Positions 9,310-18,626 of a stretch of DNA of 64,000 bases are shown in pieces. Under the pieces are notes generated by a model that did not search any database, was not told where the DNA came from, and worked only from the letters and a program-made list of their open reading frames with translations. Each line of letters opens with the position of its first letter. The first letter of the stretch is position 1. A program made the translations under genes and the position numbers. The DNA lies in assembly GCA_033852165.1 (NCBI GenBank), contig JAWSUZ010000011.1, positions 1 to 64,000 of the forward strand, written 5' to 3'. Source of the DNA: Agarilytica sp033852165 (GTDB taxonomy: Bacteria > Pseudomonadota > Gammaproteobacteria > Pseudomonadales > Cellvibrionaceae).

Positions 9310-10343
9310 AGCGATGCCTCATTATTCTGAGGGTTTTCATCTAATTCAAATGCAAATGCTTTTACCCTTTCGTATACCGACAGTACTTTCTTACTGTATT
9401 GTGGGTCTGTGGCATATCCCGACTTTTGTAATTCGGCAATATAGCCAGCACTATCATCAGAAGGGTTCAGCGCATTTTGGTATCGCTCACTTCCAGTGAT
9501 CAGCTGAACATAATCATCAAAACTTTCCGCTAAGTCTTTGTATACGTTAAACGCTGATTTCTCTGTGGTAACGACACCATCTTTAAATTCAATCGTGGGC
9601 TGTGTGGTCGTTTCAAACGATCCGCCACGGCGACCTTTGACATTAAAAACGTTATGGCTGCTTTCTCCGCTATCTGAAGCGAGTACATGCTTTCCCCAAC
9701 CAGTTTCTAATGCGCTTTGGGCAATTAATAAGAGACGATCAATGCCGAGTTTTTCGGCTGCTTTTTCCGCTAACGGAAGGAGTTTTGCAACAAAGTCTTT
9801 GGGTGAGTCTGCCAGAGATATTCGCTTGGGAGTTGAATCCTGAGCTGTTCGCGTGGGGGTTGAATCCTGAGCTATTCGCCTGGCCGTAAGTTTACCGGTT
9901 ATTGTTGTTTCTGGAGTCCTTGTCGATGACGGTGGAGACATACCTCTCATCATATTTCCGTGCAGTCCTCGATCCAGAGTCAATTCATCATTCTCGGATT
10001 CCGAACCAATGCCGTAAGAACGAGACATCTGACGATACATCGCTTCGGCAATACCGAGGCCACGCCCGTGGGATATGGTCAAGGAACGTTGCTGATCGAG
10101 CATGTCACGATAAAATCGACTTTCCTCACTATTAAACGGACTGTCTTTCTCAAACACCGCATTGGCGGCACGCATGCTCTTGGTCATCATATTGACGAAG
10201 AGGGATTCAAATTGCTGAGCAACTTTCATTAAAGCTTCCGATTTATTCTCTTCATTTTTAATACTTTGCAAGCCATGCAGGTTGGTATAAACATCCGCTT
10301 GGCTTGTCACATTATCAATAAAAGGAAGCTTGGGAATTTCCAC
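9306..10343 (-). CDS. flgJ: Flagellar rod cap / peptidoglycan hydrolase
   Basis: The N-terminal part (about 35–110, QQFESLFVNMMTKSMRAAN) is the rod-capping scaffold. The C-terminal part (about 185–330) is a GH73-type glucosaminidase with the catalytic glutamate in QSALETGWG, which opens peptidoglycan for the growing rod in the periplasm. The linker has a short duplication (RIAQDSTPTRT, then TAQDSTPKRI), also visible as a DNA repeat near 9835–9885. GTG start, directly after the flgI stop codon. Confidence 0.94.
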   Translation of the reverse strand: MEIPKLPFIDNVTSQADVYTNLHGLQSIKNEENKSEALMKVAQQFESLFVNMMTKSMRAANAVFEKDSPFNSEESRFYRDMLDQQRSLTISHGRGLGIAEAMYRQMSRSYGIGSESENDELTLDRGLHGNMMRGMSPPSSTRTPETTITGKLTARRIAQDSTPTRTAQDSTPKRISLADSPKDFVAKLLPLAEKAAEKLGIDRLLLIAQSALETGWGKHVLASDSGESSHNVFNVKGRRGGSFETTTQPTIEFKDGVVTTEKSAFNVYKDLAESFDDYVQLITGSERYQNALNPSDDSAGYIAELQKSGYATDPQYSKKVLSVYERVKAFAFELDENPQNNEASL

Positions 10344-11441
10344 TCAGATCACCACTATTTCCGCTTTTAAAGCGCCTGCTTGTTTTAAGGCTTCGAGAAT
10401 TGCCATTAAATCACCCGGCGCAACGCCGACCTCATTAACCGCTTTGACAATATCGCTAAGCGTTGGCCCCGGTGCAAATTTAAACATCGGCCCGCTTTCT
10501 TCCTGAACCGTAACATCACTATCCGGTACAACAACGGTTTGCCCTTCGGCCAGTGCATTGGGTTGACTGATATTAATATCTTCGCTAATGGTCACCGTTA
10601 ACGAACCATGGGTAACCGCCACTGGTGAAACCCGCACATTCTCACCAATCACAATGGTTCCGGTTCTGGAATTAATTATGATTTTTGCCGCTGATTTCCC
10701 AGTTACGATTTCAATATTTTCGAGCAAAGAAAGAAAATCCACTCGATGAGCAGGATTAACCGGCGCTTGTACGGTTATGGATGTTGCATCCATAGGGCTC
10801 GCCGTACCAGGCCCAAGTAAATCATTAATACTGTCTGCCAGGTTTTTTGCAGTGGTAAAATCGGGTGTATGGAGATTAAAAATAATATTATCATTGCCGC
10901 CAAAACGTGTTGCCACCGCGCGTTCGATTATCGCACCGTTAGGAATTCGTCCCACACTGGGTATATTTACGGTTACACGTGATCCATCTTTCCCTTCAGC
11001 ACCAAAACCGCCAACAATTAAACTGCCTTGGGCGATGGCATACACCTGTCCGTCGAGCCCTTTTAATGGTGTTAAAAATAGTGCACCCCCGCGTAGGCTT
11101 TTCGCATTGGCAATGGATGACACGGTAATATCAATTTTTTGACCGGGTTTTGCAAAAGGGGGAAGCTCTGCATGTACAGCTACGGCGGCCACATTTTTCA
11201 CTTGAAAATTAGCACCTTCTGGAATGGTAACGCCAAACTGCATTAACATGGACCGAAAAGACTGGCTGGTAAAAGGCGCCTGGTTGGTTTTATCGCCCGT
11301 ACCGTCCAAGCCTACGACCAAACCATACCCCACCAATTGATTGACGCGAACACCATCCACACCGGCAATATCTTTAATTCGCTCGGCATGAGTGCCCAGT
11401 GAAAAAAAGAAAAGAAGACAAACTGTTGCCGTTTTTATCAT
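10344..11441 (-). CDS. flgI: Flagellar P-ring protein
   Basis: Forms the periplasmic P ring, a bushing for the rod in the peptidoglycan layer. An N-terminal signal peptide (cleavage likely after THA, residue 19) is followed by the conserved start of the mature protein, ERIKDIAGVDGVRVNQL, with VGYGLVVGLDGTGD close behind. 365 residues is normal. Gap to flgH is 12 bp. Confidence 0.96.
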   Translation of the reverse strand: MIKTATVCLLFFFSLGTHAERIKDIAGVDGVRVNQLVGYGLVVGLDGTGDKTNQAPFTSQSFRSMLMQFGVTIPEGANFQVKNVAAVAVHAELPPFAKPGQKIDITVSSIANAKSLRGGALFLTPLKGLDGQVYAIAQGSLIVGGFGAEGKDGSRVTVNIPSVGRIPNGAIIERAVATRFGGNDNIIFNLHTPDFTTAKNLADSINDLLGPGTASPMDATSITVQAPVNPAHRVDFLSLLENIEIVTGKSAAKIIINSRTGTIVIGENVRVSPVAVTHGSLTVTISEDINISQPNALAEGQTVVVPDSDVTVQEESGPMFKFAPGPTLSDIVKAVNEVGVAPGDLMAILEALKQAGALKAEIVVI

Positions 11442-11453
11442 ATAAACCCTAAA

Positions 11454-12182
11454 CTAGAATGGCCAAATGGCGCTGTTAAAAAATTGTGTTAACCAACCCA
11501 TTTGTTGAGCATCGGCTAATTCACCAGTACCCGAATAGGTAATCCGCGCATTGGCAATTTTTGTTGATGGAATAGTATTATTCGATGCGATGTCCATGGG
11601 CCGCACCAGCCCACTAATACGAATAAACTCATTACCTCGGTTGAGCGTAATCCATTTCTCTCCGCGAATGACCAAGGTTCCATTGGGGTATACATCGACA
11701 ACCGTCACACTGATATTACCCGTCAAACGATTGCTTTGGTCCGCTTCCGATTCACCCTTAAAATCACTTTCGCTGGTAAGACTGGTATTTAGGCCAAACT
11801 CACCCAAACTGGGCTGACTTCCCAATATAGTCCCCGTTCCTAACGTCGGGGCAATGGCGATCTCGGATTCCTTTTTAATTTCGACATTAGAGGTTTTACT
11901 GGATGATGTTCTTTCCTGTAAAATGACGGTAAGAATGTCACCAATTTGCGAGGCTTTCGCATCACCAAAAAGATTCAACGAGCGATTTGCACGATAAAGA
12001 GACCCGTTAATAGCCGCATCAGCTGCAGGATGCGTTTTTAATACTGGCGCATAATAAGGATCATTGGGTCGCGGAGGTTGCTGAATCACACAAGCGGATA
12101 AGATGACAGATATGCCAATACTCATCACAGCTTTTAGTGATGTCCGTAATTTCAGCAATGTTAACCTCGTTAAATACTTCAT
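11454..12182 (-). CDS. flgH: Flagellar L-ring lipoprotein
   Basis: Outer-membrane L-ring subunit. A signal sequence ends in the lipobox LSAC with the lipidated cysteine at about residue 31. Family motifs follow: SLNLFGDAKASQIGDILTV and RGEKWITLNRGNEFIRISG. The first 19 residues may not be translated if a later start is used. It lies 15 bp after flgG in the operon. Confidence 0.95.
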   Translation of the reverse strand: MKYLTRLTLLKLRTSLKAVMSIGISVILSACVIQQPPRPNDPYYAPVLKTHPAADAAINGSLYRANRSLNLFGDAKASQIGDILTVILQERTSSSKTSNVEIKKESEIAIAPTLGTGTILGSQPSLGEFGLNTSLTSESDFKGESEADQSNRLTGNISVTVVDVYPNGTLVIRGEKWITLNRGNEFIRISGLVRPMDIASNNTIPSTKIANARITYSGTGELADAQQMGWLTQFFNSAIWPF

Positions 12183-12197
12183 TATGATGCTAACCGT

Positions 12198-12983
12198 TTA
12201 CACATTTTGCGCTAAGAACTGCAGCATTTGATCGGCTGTCGACACCACTTTCGAATTCATTTCATACGCACGCTGTGTGGTAATCATATTCACCATTTCT
12301 TCAATGATATCGACATTGGAGTTTTCCAACATGCCTTGCATAATTTGCCCGATTCCGTTTTCACCCGGCGTACCGGTTATGGGCGTTCCGCTTGATGCAG
12401 TCTCTAAAAATAAGTTACCGCCAGCGGCTTGTAAACCACCAGGGTTAACAAAATCCACCAATTGTATATTGCCGAGAATGATTGCTGCAGGTTCACCGGG
12501 AATAAAGGCATTGACGATTCCGTCTGTACCAATGGTGACGTTTTCAACATTTTCCGGAACGGTAATATTAGGCTCCAGCAATAAGCCACTGGCATTCACA
12601 ATCTGACCTTCACCATTTAAATGCAGCTGCCCTGCCCGCGTATAAGCAAAAGAACCATCAGTTTGTTGGATTTGAAGAAATCCACGACCGTCAATCGCCA
12701 AATCCAATGATTGCTGAGTGACTTGCAAACTACCGGCGGTAAATTGTTTTTGTGTACCGACAACCCTCACCCCTGTTCCCAGCTGAAGACCGGATGGTAG
12801 TTGTGTTTCTTCCGATGTTTGCGCACCCGGTTGGCGTTGAATTTGATAGAGCAAGTCTTCAAATACAGCGCGATCCCGCTTAAACCCAACCGTCGAGGCA
12901 TTTGCCAGGTTATTGGCTATGGTGGTCAACTGCGCATCTTGTGCGGCTAAACCGGTTTTACTGACATACAGTGCAGCGTGCAT
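12198..12983 (-). CDS. flgG: Distal rod protein
   Basis: Distal rod subunit with the canonical NNLANASTVGFKRDRAVFED motif near residues 27–46, RAGQLHLNGEGQIVN in the middle and the C-terminal SNVDIIEEMVNMITTQRAYEM helix. 261 residues, standard length. A 127-bp AT-rich gap separates it from flgF; no sigma-54 element was found there. Confidence 0.97.
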   Translation of the reverse strand: MHAALYVSKTGLAAQDAQLTTIANNLANASTVGFKRDRAVFEDLLYQIQRQPGAQTSEETQLPSGLQLGTGVRVVGTQKQFTAGSLQVTQQSLDLAIDGRGFLQIQQTDGSFAYTRAGQLHLNGEGQIVNASGLLLEPNITVPENVENVTIGTDGIVNAFIPGEPAAIILGNIQLVDFVNPGGLQAAGGNLFLETASSGTPITGTPGENGIGQIMQGMLENSNVDIIEEMVNMITTQRAYEMNSKVVSTADQMLQFLAQNV

Positions 12984-13110
12984 ACTTCACCTCTTTATTA
13001 ATAATTCCTAAAGTATTCTTGAGTACTATTCCCTAAGATATTTTTTTAGGTCGTTCTTTATTTAGTGCTCGTTAAACTTCAATACTATTACTGTTTAAAC
13101 CGCTTTCGCG

Positions 13111-13866
13111 TTAACTCTGCATTTGTAATAACCGTGCAGATGCTTCTGAATTTTCTTTAACGGTTTGCATAATTTTGACTTGCATTTCATATTGTCGCGA
13201 CAAGCTTAAAATACTGGTCAATTCATTCACAGCATTCACATTACTGCCTTCTAAAAATCCCGAGACAAGTCGCACGGACGCATCTGCAGGTTCCTCTTCT
13301 TCTTCCCCAAAAGTACGAATAAGGCCATCTGCAGATTTTTTAATGTTATCGATGGGAGGGTTCACTAATTTAATACGGTCAATTTGGGCAACAGAATCGG
13401 CGCCCTCTCCCAAGGGAATGATCGATATGGTTCCGTCGGATGCAATTTCAACTTTTTCTGCCGCTGGAATTGCAATGGGGCCACCGTTACCAAGAACCGG
13501 CAAGTGATTGCCCGTTCGCAACATGCCAACGCTATCGATATAAAGTGAACCGGCCCGTGTGAATGCTTCTTTTCCGTCGGGTGCAAGTACTGCGATAAAC
13601 CCTTCTTGTTCCACCGCAATATCTAAACTTCGCCCGGTCTCCATTAACGGCCCGTGAGAATAATCGGTCGCTGGACTTTCCGTCATGGCAAATGCACGTG
13701 TAGGAAGTCCATCGCCAAAGTAAACGGGCATACTGCGCGCTTGCGCCATATCCGCTTTAAATCCGGCAGTGCTTACGTTCGCTAGGTTATTCGCATGATT
13801 GGTTTGCGCCATCATATTATTCTTGGCGCCGGTCATGGCTATGTATAAGGCTCTGTCCACGGGCAA
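13111..13866 (-). CDS. flgF: Proximal rod protein FlgF
   Basis: Proximal rod subunit with NHANNLANVSTAGFKADMAQ near the N-terminus, RAGSLYIDSVGMLRTGNHLP in the middle and the SNVNAVNELTSILSLSRQYE C-terminal helix. 251 residues. It is the first gene of a second flg operon (flgF–flgL) with its own sigma-54 promoter about 45 bp upstream, as in Pseudomonas-type arrangements. Confidence 0.95.
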   Translation of the reverse strand: MPVDRALYIAMTGAKNNMMAQTNHANNLANVSTAGFKADMAQARSMPVYFGDGLPTRAFAMTESPATDYSHGPLMETGRSLDIAVEQEGFIAVLAPDGKEAFTRAGSLYIDSVGMLRTGNHLPVLGNGGPIAIPAAEKVEIASDGTISIIPLGEGADSVAQIDRIKLVNPPIDNIKKSADGLIRTFGEEEEEPADASVRLVSGFLEGSNVNAVNELTSILSLSRQYEMQVKIMQTVKENSEASARLLQMQS

Positions 13867-13910
13867 TGCTCCGTCAAAATTTCTTTGTTTATCGTCTTAA
13901 AGAAATAGGA

Positions 13911-13925
13911 GCAATATAAGTGCCA
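13911..13925 (-). promoter_or_regulatory. Sigma-54 promoter of flgF operon
   Basis: The minus strand reads TGGCACTTATATTGC: GG, ten bases, GC, with the consensus TGGCAC half intact. It lies 45 bp upstream of the flgF start codon. Confidence 0.8.
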
Positions 13926-13939
13926 AGATTTTGGTGGAC

Positions 13940-14140
13940 ATACGGGAGACGGGGGAAAGGAAAAGGAAAGGGGTACGGGAAACCGAAAAAACGGGAGACG
14001 GGAAATCGGAAATCGGAAATCGGAAATCGGAAATCGGAGATGGGAAACCGAAAACGGGGTACGGGATACTGAAAACAGGCTAGAGGTCTGGTGATCCGTC
14101 ACCCGTTTTGTTCCCCGTCACCCGTCACCCGTCACCCGTC
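13940..14140. repeat. G-rich then C-rich heptad repeat region between flgE and flgF
   Basis: The left part is GGGAGACGGGG and GGAAATC-type units, including five tandem GGAAATC copies at about 14001–14036. The right part is CCCGTCA repeated near 14108–14140. The C-rich part immediately follows the flgE stop and reads as GGGTGAC repeats in the flgE mRNA sense. The two halves are partly complementary. The region separates flgE from the flgF promoter. Confidence 0.9.
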
Positions 14141-14144
14141 CCTA

Positions 14145-16580
14145 TTACCTTAGATTAATAATCGTTTGCGTTACCGTATCCGCAGTCTCAATGGTTTTTG
14201 CACTTGCCTGGAAATTCCGTTGCGCGATAATTAAATTCACCAACTCCGCAGAAATATCCACATTCGACTCTTCCAAGGCGCCCGACTGAATCGTTCCGAG
14301 TGATCCGGTGTTAGGAGCGGCAATTCTTGGCTGACCTGAGCGGAAATTTTCTACCCATGTGCTATTGCCTGCCGGTTGCAAACCTTCCTGATTAGGGAAA
14401 TCTGCCAGAGCCACTTGCCCCAAGACTTGAGACTCACCATTCGTAAAGCGCGCGAATATAACGCCGCCATCATCAATACTTAAGCCCGACAAGCGGCCCG
14501 TTGCAAAGCCATCTTGGTCAACATCATTGACCGAAAACGCAGAACCAAATTGAGTCGTGCCATCAAAATCAATCACAAAGTTAGAACTTGTGGGAGGCTC
14601 AGAAAGAGGAATCGTACCGCCAGCTAGGATATTTTGCGGACCCGCTGCCGAATTAGGATCTCCATTTTCATCTTGTGGAACCCAGTTGGAAACCAAAATC
14701 GAATCACTAAGCGTTTGGTTCAAGGTGCCATCATCATTAAAAAACACATCGTAAGTAGCACGTGTTGCCACCGTGTTTGCAGGCGGAAGCAAGGTGGTGT
14801 CGGGATCACCGACATCCGCCCCATCTATTTGTAGGTGTATCTGCCAATGATTAGGAATGGAAGTCGGGTCTGTAAGATCGTACTCCTGCTTAACAAAATA
14901 CTGCGTCATGATATGGGATATACCCAAGCTATCGTAGACCGTCATTGAAGTCGCGCTGTTATAAGTAGACTGATCTGCCGGATCAAAATCATTGATCACA
15001 ATATTCGTAAAATCGGTCACATAGTCCGGCTGAAATATCGCCGTGTTAGGTGGGGCCTCTAATCCAAACCCTTCATCAAACACGATATCGATCACGCCAC
15101 CCGCAACAACGGAATTCGTGGTTGCATTTTCACTTCCCACACCAACCCCATCCCCAGCTGGGTCGGCTTCTAGTACCACACCCGTCACGTCAGCCCCCCC
15201 CGCTACAGACAAAGTATCGCCATCATCAGTACTGGTAATACTGACGTCAATATCATCTCCACCGGCTGAGATTAACTGCAAGCTGGCTGTTGCCGGGTCT
15301 ATAACAGCCGTAATCCCCGGCAATGTCGAATTGGTTAAGCCATTAATTTCCGTTTCTATTGCAGCTAAACTCGCCCCCGTTAGCGTCACATTATTAACCG
15401 TTACACGGAGATTAGCCCCCGGGCTATTAAAGCCAGATAAGGTCACATTCGTTTGTGCCGTCGCCGTTACACCTTGTAAGGCGTTTAAGCCCGACGCGGT
15501 TGTCGCAGCGGTATCACCTGCCAACGCATTATAGGTAAGCGTTGTGCCTGATGGCGTTGAAATTTCAATGGCTTGAGCTGGGTACTGATTCGTGACTTGC
15601 GGAATACCTGATATCGAGGTTGGGACCGGTCCACTCAATCCCAACTGGCTCGTGTTAGCAGTAAGTCCAGACAGGGTTATCGTTGATGGTAAACCTTCCT
15701 GTACGGCACTAATTTCCAATGTAAAGTTACCACCACCCAGGTCAACTGCCTCGGCCACGACATCAATCGTTGATTGTCCACCGCCAGGGGTAAAAATCTG
15801 AGCATTAATCACACTGGCGAGTATTCGTAAATCGTTAAAGCTGGTTACCGTACCAGGCACACCCGCAGCGGCATCCAGGTTGATACTCACCGTACCGAGG
15901 TTCGTGCCCTGCCCCGCTAATGTAATATCAAAATCCATATCGGTCGTCGAAAAATCGTTGGCCAGCGGCAAGGTGAAGTTAGCGCTTGTCAGAATGGTGG
16001 TCGTTGCAGTTTGCAAACCCGTTCTTGCAACGGCGATATTCACCCCCTCCGTGGTAATCTGTCGGCCTTCCGTTTGCAAGATTGGCTCAGACGCATCTAA
16101 ATTTAGAACCGACTGCACGAGGGTTGTTCTTCGAGGGTTGAGGTTGCTGGTCTGAATACTGACGTCACCCGGAATACCCCCAATATCACCGGAGGCATCA
16201 GCTGGAAAACCTTGTAATAAATCATTATTGGCGTTAACAACAAAACCTTCATCATTTAAACCAAAGGCACCGGCACGGGAATAACGCGTTTCGCCGCCTG
16301 CGCTCAACACGAAAAACCCATTCCCGTTAATCGCCATATCGGTGGCTTTTTCGGTAAAGGCGACGTTGCCCTGGGTGAATTGTTGAGAAATTTCCTGTAC
16401 TTGAACACCACTACCAATGGCGTTACTACCGGAACCTAAAACAGAGGTTGCATAAACATCGCCAAATTCTGTACGAGATGATTTAAATCCGGTTGTTGAA
16501 GCGTTGGCAATATTATTACCCGTCACGGTTAGTTCTGTGGATGCTGCTCGAATTCCACTGAGTGCGGTATCAAATGGCAT
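14145..16580 (-). CDS. flgE: Flagellar hook protein, enlarged
   Basis: Hook subunit with the N-terminal NNIANASTTGFKSSRTEFGD motif (about 22–41) and the C-terminal SNVDISAELVNLIIAQRNFQ helix. At 811 residues it is about twice a common FlgE (around 400–450). The surplus lies in the outer domains between about residues 190 and 520. Residues about 333–516 (YPAQAIEIS to PPNTAIFQP) resemble the FlgK insert. Last gene of the flgB–flgE group, 81 bp after flgD. Confidence 0.95.
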   Translation of the reverse strand: MPFDTALSGIRAASTELTVTGNNIANASTTGFKSSRTEFGDVYATSVLGSGSNAIGSGVQVQEISQQFTQGNVAFTEKATDMAINGNGFFVLSAGGETRYSRAGAFGLNDEGFVVNANNDLLQGFPADASGDIGGIPGDVSIQTSNLNPRRTTLVQSVLNLDASEPILQTEGRQITTEGVNIAVARTGLQTATTTILTSANFTLPLANDFSTTDMDFDITLAGQGTNLGTVSINLDAAAGVPGTVTSFNDLRILASVINAQIFTPGGGQSTIDVVAEAVDLGGGNFTLEISAVQEGLPSTITLSGLTANTSQLGLSGPVPTSISGIPQVTNQYPAQAIEISTPSGTTLTYNALAGDTAATTASGLNALQGVTATAQTNVTLSGFNSPGANLRVTVNNVTLTGASLAAIETEINGLTNSTLPGITAVIDPATASLQLISAGGDDIDVSITSTDDGDTLSVAGGADVTGVVLEADPAGDGVGVGSENATTNSVVAGGVIDIVFDEGFGLEAPPNTAIFQPDYVTDFTNIVINDFDPADQSTYNSATSMTVYDSLGISHIMTQYFVKQEYDLTDPTSIPNHWQIHLQIDGADVGDPDTTLLPPANTVATRATYDVFFNDDGTLNQTLSDSILVSNWVPQDENGDPNSAAGPQNILAGGTIPLSEPPTSSNFVIDFDGTTQFGSAFSVNDVDQDGFATGRLSGLSIDDGGVIFARFTNGESQVLGQVALADFPNQEGLQPAGNSTWVENFRSGQPRIAAPNTGSLGTIQSGALEESNVDISAELVNLIIAQRNFQASAKTIETADTVTQTIINLR

Positions 16581-16661
16581 AACTTTCTCCCGATATTTCT
16601 GGTGCTTAGTATCCTAAAAATTGAATGGCTTCAAAATTTTGAGGCCATTCGTTTTCTCGGA

Positions 16662-17375
16662 CTATTCATTAAATTGTTTTACGTCTGACATGTTCACCGG
16701 ACCAATACCGGCAAGGTTAAGTACAAGTGCTCCGTTGGCCCCAATGGTTACGCTATTCACATTTGCACTTAGCGAAGTGGCTAATTCAGTTGCCGTGCCA
16801 TTGATGCTGGCGGTCACTTCAAAACGATAGGTACCTGAAGGTAAGCCATTTTCGTGATCACTTTCCCAATCCAATAGCTCGCCATTCACTTCCATGCTCA
16901 TGCCATCCCAGCGCATCACCAATTCACCGGCCTGCTGTTCGCCCAGGCTTATCGATTCAACCAAGGTACCGTTTTTTGCATAGATATTGACAGAGACATC
17001 ACCCGTTGTTGCTGGCACATCTACACTCACGCCAATCACTCCACCAGCATCGAGCTGTGTGGCTTCAGCAGGAACGGTTACAGAACGCCCCACTAATGTC
17101 GACGCCTGCAAAGCTTGGTTCGCCACAAAGCTGTTGGTAAAGGCACTAAAGTTATTGTTGAGTTTGTCCAAGCTTTCAACCGAGCTAAACTGCGCAAGTT
17201 GCGCGACAAATTCAGTATTATCCTGTGCGTTCAAGGGGCTTTGGTTTTTCAGCTGCGTAACCATTAACTTTAGAAAAGCGCTCTGCCCTAACTCGTTATC
17301 TTTTGGTGCTTCTTCCTGCACATGACGGATAGACAGGTCACTTAAGGCACTGTTAACGTTGTTGATTTCAGGCAT
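16662..17375 (-). CDS. flgD: Flagellar hook assembly (cap) protein
   Basis: Hook cap scaffold needed for FlgE polymerisation. The N-terminal motif QSAFLKLMVTQLKNQSPLNA at about 28–47 and QLAQFSSVESLDKLNNNF are diagnostic. The C-terminal half has the FLgD Ig/tudor-like fold with WDGMSMEVNGE and LPSGTYRFEV. 237 residues, normal. Lies between flgC and flgE. Confidence 0.95.
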   Translation of the reverse strand: MPEINNVNSALSDLSIRHVQEEAPKDNELGQSAFLKLMVTQLKNQSPLNAQDNTEFVAQLAQFSSVESLDKLNNNFSAFTNSFVANQALQASTLVGRSVTVPAEATQLDAGGVIGVSVDVPATTGDVSVNIYAKNGTLVESISLGEQQAGELVMRWDGMSMEVNGELLDWESDHENGLPSGTYRFEVTASINGTATELATSLSANVNSVTIGANGALVLNLAGIGPVNMSDVKQFNE

Positions 17376-17405
17376 GGTGTCATCCTCTTACTTAGCGTTC
17401 TAAGC

Positions 17406-17831
17406 CTACTGTCCTAAAGACAAAACACGTTGGACCATTTGCTTGGCCGAGTTCATCATTTCAACATTCACTTGAAATGATCGCGAGGCTGAGATCATAT
17501 TCGTCATCTCTTCCACAACGTTTACATTGGGGTAGTACACGTAACCCTTTTCATCCGCTTTGGGGTGATGCGGCTCGTATCGCGGTTGCAATGGCGCATC
17601 GCTTTCGACAATGGCATCTACCTTCACTCCCACCGATGCAGAGCTTTCAAAACCCTCTCCGGTCATGTTGTTATACATCGCTGAAAACACCGCGTGGCGA
17701 CCCCGGTACACTTGGTCGGCACTGGAGCTGGCCGTTTCCGCGTTCGCGATGTTACTGGCAGTGGTATTCAAGCGAATACTCTGAGCGTTCATGGCCGAAC
17801 CGGCGATATCAAAAATACTTGTTAGTCCCAT
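17406..17831 (-). CDS. flgC: Proximal rod protein FlgC
   Basis: Rod subunit with the conserved RLNTTASNIANAETASSSAD motif, YPNVNVVEEMTNMISASRSF and a C-terminal helix. 141 residues, standard. Starts 2 bp after the flgB stop codon. Confidence 0.96.
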   Translation of the reverse strand: MGLTSIFDIAGSAMNAQSIRLNTTASNIANAETASSSADQVYRGRHAVFSAMYNNMTGEGFESSASVGVKVDAIVESDAPLQPRYEPHHPKADEKGYVYYPNVNVVEEMTNMISASRSFQVNVEMMNSAKQMVQRVLSLGQ

Positions 17832-17833
17832 GA

Positions 17834-18232
17834 TTATTCGCCTCTAATCGCTTTTTGAAGACCTTTGATTCGGCCATTTAAAAATGTAAATGCCGCTTGG
17901 AATTCCATGTTGTTTTTCATAAATTCGGCATGTTCAACGTTCTCTTCCACCGTATTGCCATCTATCGAGGGCTGCGTGGGAGCTCGGTAAAAGTATTCGT
18001 GGGCTGGACGTGGGCCACCGGATTGATTGAAATGAGATCCGTTGGTTGACCGCATACGACCAGCATTGCCGCTCATTTGAGAAGAAAGGGCTTCTTGAAA
18101 ATTAATATCGCGCGCCTTGTAACCCGGCGTATCGCTATTCGCCAAGTTGCTAGAAAGCACGCCCGCCCGCTCTACACGTAGCTTTAATGCAGTTTCCTGA
18201 AGACCAAATGCTTTTTCAAAGGATATTGCCAT
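17834..18232 (-). CDS. flgB: Proximal rod protein FlgB
   Basis: Rod subunit with RAGVLSSNLANSDTPGYKAR near residues 25–44 and a C-terminal FMKNNMEFQAAFTFLNGRIK helix. The ATG at 18232 (MAISFEKAFG) matches the usual FlgB start. A GTG nine bases earlier (18241) is possible but sits only 3 bp from the GGAAG ribosome site. First gene of the flgB–flgE operon behind a sigma-54 promoter. Confidence 0.94.
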   Translation of the reverse strand: MAISFEKAFGLQETALKLRVERAGVLSSNLANSDTPGYKARDINFQEALSSQMSGNAGRMRSTNGSHFNQSGGPRPAHEYFYRAPTQPSIDGNTVEENVEHAEFMKNNMEFQAAFTFLNGRIKGLQKAIRGE

Positions 18233-18275
18233 AGTGACCACAAACTTCCGCTAAATTTCATCTACAGAAAACAAA

Positions 18276-18291
18276 TGCAACGCTTATGCCA
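18276..18291 (-). promoter_or_regulatory. Sigma-54 promoter of flgB operon
   Basis: The minus strand reads TGGCATAAGCGTTGCA: GG, ten bases, GC. It lies about 45 bp upstream of the flgB ATG and matches the flagellin promoter at all but a few spacer bases. Confidence 0.88.
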
Positions 18292-18369
18292 AGGAGCTTG
18301 TTTTATTTAAACCTTTGATTTTAAAGGGTTTTTTATTGCCAGACTTAGAGACTCACCGCAAGAGGGATA

Positions 18370-18393
18370 AAAGCGGCAAGGGCTTTCCGCTTT
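18370..18393. promoter_or_regulatory. AAAGCGG/CCGCTTT inverted repeat upstream of flgB
   Basis: Seven-base arms at 18370–18376 and 18387–18393 lie about 105–130 bp upstream of the predicted flgB start point. The core AAGCGGCAA is shared with the inverted repeat upstream of flagellin. Candidate activator site; binding protein inferred only. Confidence 0.45.
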
Positions 18394-18455
18394 GTTTAAG
18401 TTGAGGTTTTCGGGCTTATCAAGGATCAGAGTTTATGTGAATTACAGAATTAAAA

Positions 18456-18477
18456 TATTGAGCGAGGACGCTCAATA
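18456..18477 (-). terminator. Hairpin, possible cheR terminator
   Basis: Perfect 9-bp stem TATTGAGCG/CGCTCAATA with an AGGA loop, followed on the minus strand by TTTTAATT. It lies 150 bp after the cheR stop. The rest of the 18242–18626 gap holds only the flgB control region. Confidence 0.5.
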
Positions 18478-18626
18478 ACAGATTAAATTCCCTCGGGAAA
18501 CCCGAAGTTGATATGGAGATTTAACCTAGAGATATAGATGACTTGAACAGTCTCCTTCCCGCAGAAACTACAGGAACGAGATTTAAAAAGAACAAAAATG
18601 AATAACGAATGACAAAAGACGAACTC

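Noticed and set aside
12984..13110. Possible sigma-54 promoter between flgF and flgG
   Set aside because: No GG-N10-GC element in the right sequence context; flgG is better explained by read-through from flgF.
15043..15534. 163-codon plus-strand frame opposite flgE
   Set aside because: Antisense shadow of the FlgE insert, low-complexity P/S/V/T composition.
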